A DNA stretch of 64,000 nucleotides, taken from Tsuneonella rigui. GTDB taxonomy: Bacteria; Pseudomonadota; Alphaproteobacteria; Sphingomonadales; Sphingomonadaceae. The stretch is taken from positions 1 through 64,000 of the forward strand of contig NZ_RSEL01000015.1 of the NCBI RefSeq assembly GCF_003958625.1, written 5' to 3'. A program made the position numbers and the translations under genes. Position 1 is the first letter of the stretch. Every line of letters starts with the position of its first letter. The notes under the pieces were generated by a model. That model was not told the DNA's origin. It saw only the letters and a program-made list of their open reading frames with translations, and did not search any database. Shown one piece after another: positions 43,554 through 53,500 of this stretch.

Positions 43554-44348
43554 GTGAAGCTGCCCTATTGGCATGTCGATGCCTTCGCCGCGCGGCCCTT
43601 CGCGGGCAACCAGGCCGCGGTCATGCCGCTCGAAGAATGGCTCCCTGACGAGGTGCTGCAGGCGATCGGCGAGGAGAATAACTTCGCCGAGACCGCCTTC
43701 GTGGTGCGCGACGCGACCGGCGAGTGTGACTGGGAGCTGCGCTGGTTCACGCCCACCACCGAGATCCGCCTGTGCGGCCACGCGACGCTGGCGAGCGGGC
43801 ACGTGCTCCTCGAGCGGGATGGCGGCGAACGGGTCACCTTGCGGACCCGGCGGGCCGGCAACCTCGAAGTGCGCCGGGCGGGTGCGGGCTACGAACTCGC
43901 GCTTCCGGCGATCCCGACTGAGCGCGGCAAGTTTCCCGAAGCGGTCGCGTTACTCGGCGCGACCCCGCAGGAAACCTGGCTCAGCGACGACCGCTACGGC
44001 ATCTACCTGTTCGCCAGCGAGGACGAAGTGCGGGCGCTCCAGCCCGACTTGCGCGGACTCGGCGCACTGGGCGATCACCAGTACATCTGCACCGCACCCG
44101 GCCGCGAGACCGACATCGTCAGCCGGGTGTTCGTCCCCGGCGGCGGGGTGGACGAGGACTCGGTCACCGGCTCGGCCCACGCGGCGCTGACGCATTTCTG
44201 GGCGGCGCGGCTGGGGCGGGACAGCTTCACCGCGCACCAGGCCTCGAAGCGCGGAGGAGACCTGACCTGCCGGCTGGAAGGCGACCGCGCGTGGCTCGGC
44301 GGGCCGTGCGTTACCGTGGTGGAGGGCTCGTTCTACCTGCCGGGGTAA
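43554..44348 (+). CDS. PhzF family isomerase/epimerase-like protein
   Basis: 264 aa. The diaminopimelate-epimerase-like fold of PhzF is shown by VDAFAARPFAGNQAAVMPLEEWLPD, where FxGNxA is the family motif, and ENNFAETAFVV with the conserved Glu. Later come IRLCGHATLASGHVLL and GVDEDSVTGSAHAALTHFW. The family includes the phenazine enzyme PhzF and many uncharacterised isomerases; there are no phenazine genes here. The GTG start lies one base after the CDF stop. Its end overlaps the convergent serine hydrolase gene by 16 bp. Confidence 0.9.
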   Translation: MKLPYWHVDAFAARPFAGNQAAVMPLEEWLPDEVLQAIGEENNFAETAFVVRDATGECDWELRWFTPTTEIRLCGHATLASGHVLLERDGGERVTLRTRRAGNLEVRRAGAGYELALPAIPTERGKFPEAVALLGATPQETWLSDDRYGIYLFASEDEVRALQPDLRGLGALGDHQYICTAPGRETDIVSRVFVPGGGVDEDSVTGSAHAALTHFWAARLGRDSFTAHQASKRGGDLTCRLEGDRAWLGGPCVTVVEGSFYLPG

Positions 44349-45454
44349 AGCTCGACGATATCCGCCAGCTCCTGCACCTCCCGCGGGATCTGCTCGCTGT
44401 CCGAATGACCGAGGCGGACGACCACCAGCTTGCGGTCGGGCGCGACCAGCACGAACTGGCCCATGTGCCCGATCATCGCGAACAGGCTCTTGGGCCCGCG
44501 CGCGGTGAACAGCGGATCGTCATCCTTGGGCGCGCCGCGGTTGAGCCAGGTCTGCGCGCCGTAGTTGGCGCGCCGCGGGCTGGAGGTAGTCATGAACTCG
44601 ACCCACCGTCGCGGGACGAGTTGGGTGCCCTTGTAGGAGCCCTCGTTGCGCAGGAAGTCGCCGAACCGCGCCCAGTCGCGCGCGGTGCCGTGGATCAGGC
44701 TGCCGCCGATGAGCGTGCCGGAACGGTCGAATTCGGGCACCATCGAGGTCATGCCGAGCGGCCCGAACAGGCGGCTATGCAGGTAGTCGGCGACCGCGCG
44801 CCGGCGCAGCTCGGGATCGGTGCTGCGGGTCAGCACCCGCGCGGCGATATCGGCGAGGATGACGGTGGTGCTGCTCGAATATTCGAACTGCGATCCCGGT
44901 TCTGCTTCCAGCGGCTGGCTCTCGGCGAAGTCCGCCATGTTGTCGCGCCCGTCGAGGAACAGCATGCGCACTTCGCTCGATTCGTACGGCGGGTCGCAGG
45001 CTTCGCAGTGTCTCAGCCCGCTGCGCATCTGCAGCAACTGGCGCAGGGTGATCTCGCCGCGCGGATCGCCCGGGCGCCGCCAGCGCGGCACCGGCGGGGT
45101 CTCGTCAAGCTGCAGGCGCCCGTCGGCGATCAGCATGCCGATCATCACCGCGGTCACGGTCTTGGCCATCGACCAGCTGACGAAGCGGGTCTTGGGGCCA
45201 TAGCCCGGTGCGTAGCGCTCGGCGGCGATCTGACCGCCGTGCAGCACCACGATCGCGCGGGTCTCGCCCACGCCGTCCTTGGTGAACGCCTCGTCGACCG
45301 CGCGCGCCAATTCCTCGGTCGGCGCGCCCGGATTGGCGTCGACCGCGGCCAGCGCCTCCTTGCTCAGCGGCGGAGGCGCCGCGGGCTGCGACGAACAGCC
45401 GGCAAGTACTGGCAGCGCTGCGAGAGGAGCGATAAGGCGAGGAGAGAAGCGCAT
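44333..45454 (-). CDS. Serine hydrolase, beta-lactamase/penicillin-binding-like lipoprotein
   Basis: 373 aa. An N-terminal lipoprotein signal (MRFSPRLIAPLAALPVLAGC) anchors it to a membrane. The class-C beta-lactamase fold shows the catalytic SxxK in VSWSMAKTVTAV, followed by LRQLLQMRSGLRH and the YSSST region at the place of the YxN motif. GSLIHGTARDWARFGDFLRNEG is typical of 6-aminohexanoate-dimer-hydrolase and esterase relatives. It probably cleaves esters or amides in the periplasm; substrate unknown. The ATG at 45454 begins the lipobox signal and lies only 20 bp from the divergent small gene. Confidence 0.88.
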   Translation of the reverse strand: MRFSPRLIAPLAALPVLAGCSSQPAAPPPLSKEALAAVDANPGAPTEELARAVDEAFTKDGVGETRAIVVLHGGQIAAERYAPGYGPKTRFVSWSMAKTVTAVMIGMLIADGRLQLDETPPVPRWRRPGDPRGEITLRQLLQMRSGLRHCEACDPPYESSEVRMLFLDGRDNMADFAESQPLEAEPGSQFEYSSSTTVILADIAARVLTRSTDPELRRRAVADYLHSRLFGPLGMTSMVPEFDRSGTLIGGSLIHGTARDWARFGDFLRNEGSYKGTQLVPRRWVEFMTTSSPRRANYGAQTWLNRGAPKDDDPLFTARGPKSLFAMIGHMGQFVLVAPDRKLVVVRLGHSDSEQIPREVQELADIVELYPGR

Positions 45455-45473
45455 CGGCGGGTGCGCGAATGGC

Positions 45474-45836
45474 ATGGAGGATTCCCGCTTGGCAACGGCA
45501 AAGGCTCGTCGTGGGGCACGCCGATCGAACCGGCTGCTATGGACCACCGGTATACTGGTCGCGCTGCTCACACTGTGGGCAGCGTTTGGCTCGGCCGCGC
45601 TCGGTTATGCGCGGGCGGGCACGGCCTACGGCGCGCGGGTCGCGTGCTCGTGCCGCTACGTCGCGGGGCGGAGCCTGGAGGATTGCACCAAGGACAAGCT
45701 CGCCGGGATGGAACTGGTCACGCTGTCCGACGACGACGAAGCCAAGAGCGTCACTGCGCGCATGCTGATCCTCGCCAGCGACACCGCGACTTACCGAAAG
45801 GGCTACGGGTGCGTGCTGCAACCGTGGGAGAGCTGA
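45474..45836 (+). CDS. Small membrane-anchored hypothetical protein, 120 aa
   Basis: A basic N-terminus (residues 1-20, several Arg/Lys) is followed by one membrane helix (LLWTTGILVALLTLWAAFGSAAL) and a small presumably periplasmic domain with four cysteines (ACSCRYVAGRSLEDCTK and GYGCVLQ), which could form two disulfides. No family recognised. It is transcribed away from the serine hydrolase and ends base-to-base against the convergent mnmA (TGATCA forms both stops). In several annotations such proteins neighbour the serine hydrolase, so a joint periplasmic function is possible but not shown. Confidence 0.65.
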   Translation: MEDSRLATAKARRGARRSNRLLWTTGILVALLTLWAAFGSAALGYARAGTAYGARVACSCRYVAGRSLEDCTKDKLAGMELVTLSDDDEAKSVTARMLILASDTATYRKGYGCVLQPWES

Positions 45837-46961
45837 TCAGGCAGCCGCTTCGGTTCCGTCGATCCAGCCACCGCCGATAACCCGCTCGCCGGCATAGAGC
45901 ACCGCCGCCTGACCCGGCGCGACCCCGAATTCGGGGGCGGCAAAGCGGATCGTGGTCGCGACGCCGTCGCCAAACGGCCCGTCGAGCGTGACCGGCACCG
46001 GCTTGGCGAGGCTCCGGACCTTCGCCGTGAGCGCTCCGGATGGGACGGGGCCAATGCGGTTGGTCTCGCTCAGCCGCGCTCCTGAGACTGCCAGCATCGT
46101 CTTGGGACCGACGCGCACCTCGGCGCTCTCCGCGTCGAGCCCGATGACATAAAGCGGCTCGGGCTGGCCGCCGATCTCCAGCCCGCGGCGCTGGCCAACG
46201 GTGAAGTGGATCACGCCCTTGTGCTGGCCGAGCGTCTGGCCGGTCGCGGCGTGGACGATAGTCCCGGGCCGCGCACCCTCGGGCCGCAGCTTCTCGACGA
46301 TCCGCGCATAGTCGCCGTCGGGCACGAAGCAGATGTCCTGGCTGTCGGGCTTGGCCGCATTGCGCAGGCCCGCAGCCGCTGCGAGCCGGCGGACCTCGGA
46401 CTTCTCAAGCCCCCCTAGCGGGAAGCGCAGGAAATCGAGCTGCGCTTCGGTGGTGCCGTAGAGGAAGTACGACTGGTCGCGCGCGGGATCGACCGCGCGG
46501 TGAAGTTCGCCGCCCACGCGCTGGACGTAATGCCCTGTTGCCAGGCAGTCCGCGCCCAGCTCCCTCGCCATTCGCAGCAAGTCGGTGAACTTCGGTCCCA
46601 TGTTGCAGCGGATGCAGGGCACCGGAGTGCGCCCGGCGAGGTAATCGTCGGCGAAGCGCTCGACCACGTCCTCGCGGAATGCGCTCTCGTGATCGAACAC
46701 GTAGTGCGCGATGCCGAGGCGGTCGGCGACCGCGCGCGCGTCGCGGATATCGTCGCCCGCGCAGCAGGCGCCCTTGCGGCCGGTCGCCGCGCCGTAGTCG
46801 TAGAGCTGTAGCGTGATGCCGATGGTCTCGGCACCGCTCGCGGCCGCCAGCGCCGCCACCACGGAGCTGTCGACCCCGCCCGACATTGCCACCACGATGC
46901 GGCACTCGGCGGCCGGGCGCGGCAGATCGAACAAGGCTGCAGCCTCTGACGCAGAGAGCAT
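45837..46961 (-). CDS. mnmA: tRNA 2-thiouridine(34) synthase MnmA
   Basis: 374 aa from the ATG at 46961; an in-frame GTG at 46988 is also possible and neither has a strong ribosome-binding site. The PP-loop is [35 protein letters not shown] is typical of the alphaproteobacterial enzyme. [10 protein letters not shown] holds the first catalytic cysteine, and [10 protein letters not shown] the second. It thiolates the wobble uridine of tRNAs for Lys, Glu and Gln. The C-terminal beta-barrel ([14 protein letters not shown] onward) is complete. Confidence 0.94.
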   Translation of the reverse strand: MLSASEAAALFDLPRPAAECRIVVAMSGGVDSSVVAALAAASGAETIGITLQLYDYGAATGRKGACCAGDDIRDARAVADRLGIAHYVFDHESAFREDVVERFADDYLAGRTPVPCIRCNMGPKFTDLLRMARELGADCLATGHYVQRVGGELHRAVDPARDQSYFLYGTTEAQLDFLRFPLGGLEKSEVRRLAAAAGLRNAAKPDSQDICFVPDGDYARIVEKLRPEGARPGTIVHAATGQTLGQHKGVIHFTVGQRRGLEIGGQPEPLYVIGLDAESAEVRVGPKTMLAVSGARLSETNRIGPVPSGALTAKVRSLAKPVPVTLDGPFGDGVATTIRFAAPEFGVAPGQAAVLYAGERVIGGGWIDGTEAAA

Positions 46962-47108
46962 CGTGGGAATGTTGGCGGGAGCGTTCACGGCGGCGGCCCA
47001 TACACGCGGGGCACGCACTACGCCAGAATTGCGGGGCGGTGATGTCCTAATAGAGCGTAACCCCGGGCTTTACCGGTTCTTGACCCCTCATTGGCTAAGA
47101 GAGCGGTC

Positions 47109-47399
47109 ATGTTCGAAGCAGCCAACACCTTCCGCATGCCGGAACCGGGAGCCGAGGGCGCCCTGCGCACGCTCGACTGGGCGGAAATCGTCGCCCGGCT
47201 GGCGGCGGTGCGCGATCTGCGCGCGGTTTTGTCGCGGCCCGCGCTCGCCGGCGGCGGCTTCGTGCCCCAAGCGGCCGCGGGAATTGCCGGTGTCGGCGAA
47301 CCCGCTGTTAACCTTGCTGCTTTAGCAGGTGGCAAATGGGTAGACGCCAAGACAGTCGCCACCGCCGGATCGGCGGCCACAGGCGACCGGGATAAGTGA
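47109..47399 (+). CDS. Small hypothetical protein upstream of sciP, 96 aa
   Basis: MFEAANTFRMPEPGAEGALRTL at the start; the middle WAEIVARLAAVRDLRAVLSRP looks like an amphipathic helix, and the rest is Gly/Ala rich. No signal peptide, no membrane helix, no known domain. It overlaps the sciP-like gene by one base (TGATG), so the two are probably co-transcribed and it may be linked to cell-cycle regulation by position only. Confidence 0.6.
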   Translation: MFEAANTFRMPEPGAEGALRTLDWAEIVARLAAVRDLRAVLSRPALAGGGFVPQAAAGIAGVGEPAVNLAALAGGKWVDAKTVATAGSAATGDRDK

Positions 47400-47698
47400 T
47401 GATCGAGAACCAGAAAATCCGTCCGGCCCAGGTGATCGGCCCGCTCGGCGAACCGCTGGGCATCGCCGATCTGCCGCCGCCCAACACCCAGCGCTGGGTC
47501 GTCCGCCGCAAGGCCGAGGTCGTGGCCGCGGTCAATGGCGGCCTGCTGTCGATCGACGAGGTGTGCGAACGCTACAACCTCACGCTCGAGGAGTTCGCCT
47601 CCTGGCAGCGCGCGGTCGACCGTTCGGGCATGCAGGGGCTGCGGGTCACCCGCATCCAGCACTACCGCGATCTCTACGAGCGCCAGCTCAAGTACTGA
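47399..47698 (+). CDS. sciP: DUF1153 family CtrA inhibitor SciP
   Basis: 99 aa. The sequence contains the conserved DUF1153 core: LPPPNTQRWVVRRKAEVVAAV, GLLSIDEVCERYNLTLEEFASWQ (a helix-turn-helix) and the terminal TRIQHYRDLYERQ. In Caulobacter, SciP binds the master regulator CtrA and represses CtrA-dependent promoters in early cell-cycle stages. The ATG at 47399 overlaps the preceding stop; a GTG one codon earlier is equally possible. The family is restricted to alphaproteobacteria and is a good taxonomic marker here. Confidence 0.9.
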   Translation: MIENQKIRPAQVIGPLGEPLGIADLPPPNTQRWVVRRKAEVVAAVNGGLLSIDEVCERYNLTLEEFASWQRAVDRSGMQGLRVTRIQHYRDLYERQLKY

Positions 47699-47803
47699 CT
47701 CACCTCGATAGCGCTCCCTCACCGGTCACCTTCGGGCGGCCGGCCGATTAGGATTTCCGAATCGATTGGGTTACACCTCCGTCCACCGGTTCATCGCAAC
47801 CGG

Positions 47804-47828
47804 GGAACGCTCTGCGGTGCGCGCCGTT
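47804..47828 (+). promoter_or_regulatory. Sigma-EcfG-type general stress promoter
   Basis: GGAAC at 47804-47808 and CGTT at 47825-47828 are separated by exactly 16 bases, which agrees with the alphaproteobacterial sigma-EcfG consensus (GGAAC, N16-17, CGTT). Transcription would start about 7 bases further on and give a leader of about 45 bases to the GlsB-type stress gene at 47880. Confidence 0.7.
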
Positions 47829-47879
47829 TAAGGCGGCGTGTGGCGCTTACACAGGGCGCAATAACAGGAGGAATGCCTT

Positions 47880-48146
47880 ATGGGTTGGATTATTGCTATC
47901 ATCGTCGGCGGCGTAGCCGGCTGGCTTGCGAGCATGGTCATGGCGCGTGACGCCTCGATGGGCATCATCATGAACATCATCGTCGGCATCATCGGCGCGA
48001 TCATCGGCAATCTGCTCGCGGGTCCGCTGTTCGGTATCGACACCACCATCCAGACGTTCAACCTTCCGGGGTTCCTCGTCGCCATCGTCGGGGCCATCGT
48101 GCTGCTGGCGATCGCCAACCTCGTCCAGCGCGGCCGAGTCCGCTAA
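47880..48146 (+). CDS. GlsB/YeaQ/YmgE family stress-response membrane protein
   Basis: 88 aa, with three membrane segments: GWIIAIIVGGVAGWLASMVM, MNIIVGIIGAIIGNLLAG and FLVAIVGAIVLLAIANLV. The Gly-rich helices are typical of the transglycosylase-associated (Transgly_assoc) family found under general stress control. The family function is not known at molecular level. AGGAGG lies 7-8 bases before the ATG. A sigma-EcfG-like promoter precedes it and a strong terminator follows, so it is a single-gene unit. Confidence 0.92.
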   Translation: MGWIIAIIVGGVAGWLASMVMARDASMGIIMNIIVGIIGAIIGNLLAGPLFGIDTTIQTFNLPGFLVAIVGAIVLLAIANLVQRGRVR

Positions 48147-48170
48147 TCGGCGAGAGCTGAGAAACAAGAC

Positions 48171-48202
48171 GGCGGCGGGGCTTCGGCTCCGCCGCCTTTT
48201 TT
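48171..48202 (+). terminator. Rho-independent terminator after the GlsB-type gene
   Basis: An 11-bp stem (GGCGGCGGGGC at 48171-48181 with GCTCCGCCGCC at 48186-48196, one G-U pair) encloses a TTCG tetraloop and is followed by six T residues (48197-48202). It lies 25 bp past the GlsB stop. On the minus strand the same hairpin follows the msrB stop and may end that transcript as well. Confidence 0.92.
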
Positions 48203-48215
48203 GTGTCCGGAGTTG

Positions 48216-48707
48216 TTAGGCGGTGCGGAACACCATCGCGCCGCCGTTCATGCAGTAGCGCTTGCCGGTCGGCTTGGGGCCGTCATTGAACACGTGCCCC
48301 AGATGCCCGCCGCAATCGGCGCACAGCACCTCGGTGCGCGGGTAGCCGAGCTTATAGTCGGTGTCGGTTACCACCGCCCCGGCGAGCGGCTGGTAGAAGC
48401 TCGGCCAGCCGGTCCCGCTTTCGAACTTGGTCGCCGAGGAATAGAGCGCGTTGCTGCACCCCGCGCAGTAGAATGTGCCCTTGCGATGCTCCTTGTTGAG
48501 CGGGGAGGTACCCGGCCGCTCGGTGCCCGCTTCGCGCAGGATCCAGTACTGGTTCTTGCTAAGCTTGGCCTTCCACTGCGCGTCGGTCAGCCCCTTGGGC
48601 CAGGCGCGTGCCTGGGCGGGCGAACCGCCGCAAGCGGCGAGCACGGGGACGGCCGCCGTGGCGCCGAGCCATGACAGAAACGAGCGGCGACTGGAAGCGA
48701 GAGGCAT
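48216..48707 (-). CDS. msrB: Peptide-methionine (R)-S-oxide reductase, exported
   Basis: 163 aa. The N-terminus carries a twin-arginine-like signal (SSRRSFLSWLGATAAVPVLAAC) that also contains a possible lipobox, so the enzyme works outside the cytoplasm. The MsrB domain is complete: two zinc CxxC pairs (CAGC and CADC), SGTGWPSFYQP, GHLGHVFNDGPKPTGKRYCMNG with the catalytic cysteine in RYCMNG. It repairs oxidised methionine in envelope proteins. The ATG at 48707 begins the signal; a longer in-frame extension lies inside the P450 region and is not coding. Confidence 0.93.
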   Translation of the reverse strand: MPLASSRRSFLSWLGATAAVPVLAACGGSPAQARAWPKGLTDAQWKAKLSKNQYWILREAGTERPGTSPLNKEHRKGTFYCAGCSNALYSSATKFESGTGWPSFYQPLAGAVVTDTDYKLGYPRTEVLCADCGGHLGHVFNDGPKPTGKRYCMNGGAMVFRTA

Positions 48708-48769
48708 GCTTCCTCCTAGCACAAGAGGTTCAACCTCGCCTGAATGGGTCCATTTGCGCTGGCCGCGCG

Positions 48770-50098
48770 TCAGAACTCGGTGATCTCGACCTCGAGCTTG
48801 CGGAAACCGTGGACGAAGTTCGCCCGCACCCGCTCGACATCGCCGGCGACATGCACGCGCATGCGACGCTTGTGCATCTCTTCGAGCAGCACTCGCAATT
48901 GCAGCTCGGCGAGGCGGGCACCAACGCAGCGGTGGATGCCGTAGCCAAACGCGAGGTTGCGGCGGGCGTTCTCGCGGGTGATGTCGAGCTTGTCGGCATC
49001 TTCGAACACCGCCTCGTCGCGATTGGCGCTGATGTACCACAGCACCAGCCGCTCGCCCGCCTTGACGGTCTGCCCGAACAGCTCGCTGTCCTCGGTCGCG
49101 ACGCGGCGCATGTGCGCAAGCGGGGTCTGATAGCGGATGCATTCCTGCACCGCGTTGGGGATGAGCGACGGGTCCTGCTCGAACAGCTTGCGCTGGTCGG
49201 GGAACTTGTCGAACGCGTGGATGATCCCGCTCATGGTGTTGCGGGTGGTGTCGTTGCCGCCGACGATCAGCAGCACCAGGTTGCCCATGAATTCTTCCGG
49301 GCTCATCTGGTTCATCGCCGGCGAGTGGATCATCATCGAGATGAGGTCGCCAGTCGGCGGCTGGTTCGCGCGCTCCTGCCATAGCTGGTAGAAATAGGCG
49401 CCCATCTCGCGCAGGATGCCCTGGCGCTGCTCGTCGAGCTCGCGCACCAGTGCGATCTCGGTGTCGCCCGCCCAGTCGGACCAGAAGGTCAGCAGGCGGC
49501 GGTCTTCCCACGGGAAATCGAACAGCAGCGCGAGCATGCCGGTGGTGAGCTCGATGGAGACGGTATCGACCCAGTCGAACACCTCGCCGCGCGGCAGGGT
49601 GTCGAGCAGTTCGCCGGTGCGGTGGCGGATGTCGGCTTCCATCGCCTCCATGTTGGACGGCGTAAACTTGGGCGCGACCGTACGGCGCTGGCCGGTGTGC
49701 TTGGGCCGGTCCATGGCGATGAACATCGGCAGCTCGAACCGCTCGCGGCCCAGCTCCGCGAGCTTCTCGTCGCTCATCGCCTCGAGGATGGTGATCCCGC
49801 CGGCCGAGGAATAGAGCTCGGGCAGTGCCTCGATGTGCTGGATCGCGCGGTGCGACACGACGTTCCAGAAGGAACCGAACGGGCTGTCGTTGACCTTGTG
49901 GAGGTCGCCTGCCGCGCGCATCTCCTTGAAGATCGGCTGCCAGCGGTCTTCAACGTAGATGTCGGAGCGGCTGACGTCCCACTTCTCGGTGTGCTCAGGG
50001 ATGACCTGCGGATTCTCGCGCAGCGCCTTGTCGAGCGCATCGACCGCGCGCGGCTCGCGGGTCCATTGGGTCGGCGCCTCGAGGGGCTGGGTCGCCAT
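48770..50098 (-). CDS. Cytochrome P450, CYP153 alkane hydroxylase family
   Basis: 442 aa soluble P450. The heme ligand is Cys391 in FGYGIHRCVGARLAE, the I-helix is VGGNDTTRNTMSG, and the ExxR motif is in QECIRYQT. The stretches GGITILEAMSD, LPMFIAMDRPKHTGQRRTVAP and FDWVDTVSIELTTGMLALLFDFPWEDR match CYP153 proteins, which hydroxylate medium-chain alkanes or terpenes at the chain end. ATG at 50098 follows CAGGAGAG. Electrons should come from a ferredoxin and reductase; a reductase candidate lies at 54648 but I see no ferredoxin gene. It is 115 bp behind the ABC permease gene on the same strand. Confidence 0.9.
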   Translation of the reverse strand: MATQPLEAPTQWTREPRAVDALDKALRENPQVIPEHTEKWDVSRSDIYVEDRWQPIFKEMRAAGDLHKVNDSPFGSFWNVVSHRAIQHIEALPELYSSAGGITILEAMSDEKLAELGRERFELPMFIAMDRPKHTGQRRTVAPKFTPSNMEAMEADIRHRTGELLDTLPRGEVFDWVDTVSIELTTGMLALLFDFPWEDRRLLTFWSDWAGDTEIALVRELDEQRQGILREMGAYFYQLWQERANQPPTGDLISMMIHSPAMNQMSPEEFMGNLVLLIVGGNDTTRNTMSGIIHAFDKFPDQRKLFEQDPSLIPNAVQECIRYQTPLAHMRRVATEDSELFGQTVKAGERLVLWYISANRDEAVFEDADKLDITRENARRNLAFGYGIHRCVGARLAELQLRVLLEEMHKRRMRVHVAGDVERVRANFVHGFRKLEVEITEF

Positions 50099-50213
50099 CG
50101 CAAAACTCTCCTGCTGGGGCGACTCAAGTCCGGCCGCCTCTCGTCCGGCCGGTATCCTGCGCTTGCTTACCGCAGTGTCAATAGTGCGTTGCGATTTGCG
50201 ACCGAAATGCGGG

Positions 50214-51421
50214 TCAAGTTGCGGCGCGAGCGCGGCCCCAGCGGCGGGCACGCGGTTGCTGCGGTCCCGACTTCATCACTCGCCGGCGGAACAGCGTCGC
50301 ACCCATGCGCACGAACAGCAGTACCCACAGCGCCTGCCACGCGAGCGCAGCGAAGTGCGGCCACAGCGCGGGCTGCTGCGCCGCTCGCGAGATCATCGCG
50401 TAGGGCGAACTGAACGGCACTGCGACTGCCGCCAGCTCGACCGGCGAGCCGAGATCGCTGGTTGCATACGTAGCGAGGAAGAACACGCCGAGCTGCAGCA
50501 TAGTCGCCGGCAGCGACAGCGTCTGTACGTCGCGCACCGTCGGCGCCATCGCCCCGATGGTGAGGAAGATCGACCCGATCAATAGGTACGCCATTGCAAA
50601 ATAGACCAGGAACAATGCGGCAAAGACGGGCCATCCGACCGCCGGGGCGGTAAGCTCGGCCAGGCTCCGGCCGCCCGCGGCCATGATCGTTCCGCCAATC
50701 CCGCCCCACACCGCAAGGCCGACGAAGCTTACCCCCAGCATGGCAAACAGTTTGCCGAGGAACACCGCATCCATCGGGATCGCGGCAGCGAGGATCTCGA
50801 TGATTTTGTTCGCCTTTTCCTCGACCAGGTTCGACATCACCATGCCCGCGAGCAGCATCGTCAGCAGGAACATCAGCGTAACCGTCGCGGTCGCGGTGCC
50901 GACGAGGCTGCGCTTGGCGCTCGCGCCGCTGGTCGCGGTGGGCTGGAGCGTCACTTCGGGATAGTTGGACCCGCGTCCTTTGGCGACGCCGGCGGTCAGC
51001 GCGACCTCGCCGCGCCAGCGCTCGATGCTTTCCGGAGTACCGGTGAGGCGCGGTTCATCGAGGGTGCCCGTGAGCACGCCGCCGTAATTGCGCGAGCGGT
51101 CGGCTAGCACTTTCGCCGGGTCGGCCCCTGTATCGACCCGCTCCATGCGCGGCAGGTCGACCATGTCCTGCAGCCGGTTACGCGCGACCTCGATGGCGGC
51201 GGCATCGGCAGGGTCCATCGACACCGCGAGTACCGGCGGCTCGCGGTTTTCTACGGTCTTTTGGCTGACAGAAGCAGCGCCTCCAGCGACCAGGAGGAAA
51301 AAGACCGGGCCGAGCAGGAAAAACAGGAACGCCTTGGAAAACAGGATCGCGCGAAGATCGCGCCGGGCGACGACGTAGGCGGCCTGCGCCAGGCCGAGGC
51401 GGGCGTTTTCGGTGTGCTCGC

Positions 51422-51425
<4 letters not shown>
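50214..51425 (-). CDS. ABC transporter permease (NatB/ABC-2 type)
   Basis: 403 aa. A first membrane helix (AFLFFLLGPVFFLLVAGGA), a periplasmic domain of about 140 residues, then five more helices starting at VTLMFLLTMLLAGMVMSNLVEEKANKIIE, the hallmark of ABC-2 permeases of the Na+ efflux NatB group. It overlaps the ATPase gene by 4 bp, so the two form one transporter. Exported substrate unknown; the NatB family name should not be read as proof of sodium transport. Confidence 0.9.
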
Positions 51426-52405
<980 letters not shown>

Positions 52406-52450
52406 CGCAGGCGCGTTAACTCTGCCGCGTGAACGGGAGCAACCCAAACC

Positions 52451-53500
52451 TTGGTTAACGGTGCGCCAACCGATGCCCTGCGCGCGGCGCTGGTCGAGCG
52501 GGCGCGGGCCGAAGGGTTCGTCGCGGTGGGCATCGCCTCGGCCGCGCCCGATGCGCCGCGTGGGGAGCGGCTGGCCGAGTGGCTTGGGGATGAGCGGCAC
52601 GGGTCGATGGAGTGGATGGCGCGCCGCGTGGCCGAGCGCGCCTCGCCGCAAGGGCTGTGGCCGGAGGCGAAGAGCGTCATCGCGCTCGGCATGAGTTACG
52701 CTCCGGAGCACGATCCGCTGGCGCTCGCCGATGCGCCGGAGCGGGCCCGTATTTCCGTCTATGCGCAAGGGCGCGACTATCATGACACGGTCAAGAAGGC
52801 ATTGAAGCGGCTCGCGCGCTGGCTGGTCGAGCAGGCGCCCGGTGAACAGGTGAAGGTGTTCGTCGACACCGCGCCGGTGATGGAGAAGCCGCTGGGGGAG
52901 GCGGCGGGGCTCGGCTGGCAGGGCAAGCACACCAACATGGTCAGCCGCGCGCACGGCTCGTGGCTGTTCCTGGGATCGATCTACACCACTATCGAATTTA
53001 CCGCCGACTACAGCCATGCGCCGCGCTGCGGATCGTGCAGCGCCTGCCTCGATGCCTGCCCGACCGACGCCTTCCCCGCGCCGTTCCAGCTCGATGCGCG
53101 GCGGTGCATCTCGTACCTGACGATCGAGCATGCTGGACCGATCCCGGTCGAGTTCCGCAAGGCGATGGGCAACCGCATCTACGGCTGCGACGATTGCCTC
53201 GCCGTGTGCCCGTGGAACAGCTTCGCGCAGTCGGCCGCAGCCAACGCCGCGTTCCTGCCGCGCGCGGAACTGGTCGCGCCGCGGTTGGCCGAACTACTCG
53301 CGCTCGACGACGCGGGCTTCCGAGCGCTGTTTTCGGGCAGCCCGATCAAGCGCATCGGGCGCAACCGATTTGTACGCAACTGCCTGATCGCTGCCGGCAA
53401 CTCGGGCGATCCAGCACTGCGTCCGGCGGTCGACGCATTGCGAAGCGATCCCGACCCGGTCGTCGCCGAAGCGGCGGAGTGGGCGCTGGCGGAACTCTAG
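52451..53500 (+). CDS. queG: Epoxyqueuosine reductase QueG
   Basis: 349 aa. Two ferredoxin-type 4Fe-4S motifs are clear: [16 protein letters not shown] and [11 protein letters not shown]. The N-terminal cobalamin-binding part includes [20 protein letters not shown], with the usual RYxxGxDYH-like pattern, and the Asp/Glu region around [16 protein letters not shown]. It reduces epoxyqueuosine to queuosine in tRNA and needs cobalamin. The only start at the right place is TTG at 52451; a GGGAG lies rather far (11 bases) upstream. The stop shares CTAG with the convergent CoA transferase. Confidence 0.92.
   Translation: MVNGAPTDALRAALVERARAEGFVAVGIASAAPDAPRGERLAEWLGDERHGSMEWMARRVAERASPQGLWPEAKSVIALGMSYAPEHDPLALADAPERARISVYAQGRDYHDTVKKALKRLARWLVEQAPGEQVKVFVDTAPVMEKPLGEAAGLGWQGKHTNMVSRAHGSWLFLGSIYTTIEFTADYSHAPRCGSCSACLDACPTDAFPAPFQLDARRCISYLTIEHAGPIPVEFRKAMGNRIYGCDDCLAVCPWNSFAQSAAANAAFLPRAELVAPRLAELLALDDAGFRALFSGSPIKRIGRNRFVRNCLIAAGNSGDPALRPAVDALRSDPDPVVAEAAEWALAEL

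Noticed and set aside
47292-47330. TTAA-containing stretch near sciP as a CtrA binding site
   Set aside because: The second half-site does not match TTAA at the required distance and the stretch lies inside a coding region.
47018-47722. A 234-aa minus-strand frame over the sciP region
   Set aside because: The plus strand carries the conserved DUF1153 protein and its small partner; the minus frame has no recognisable motif.
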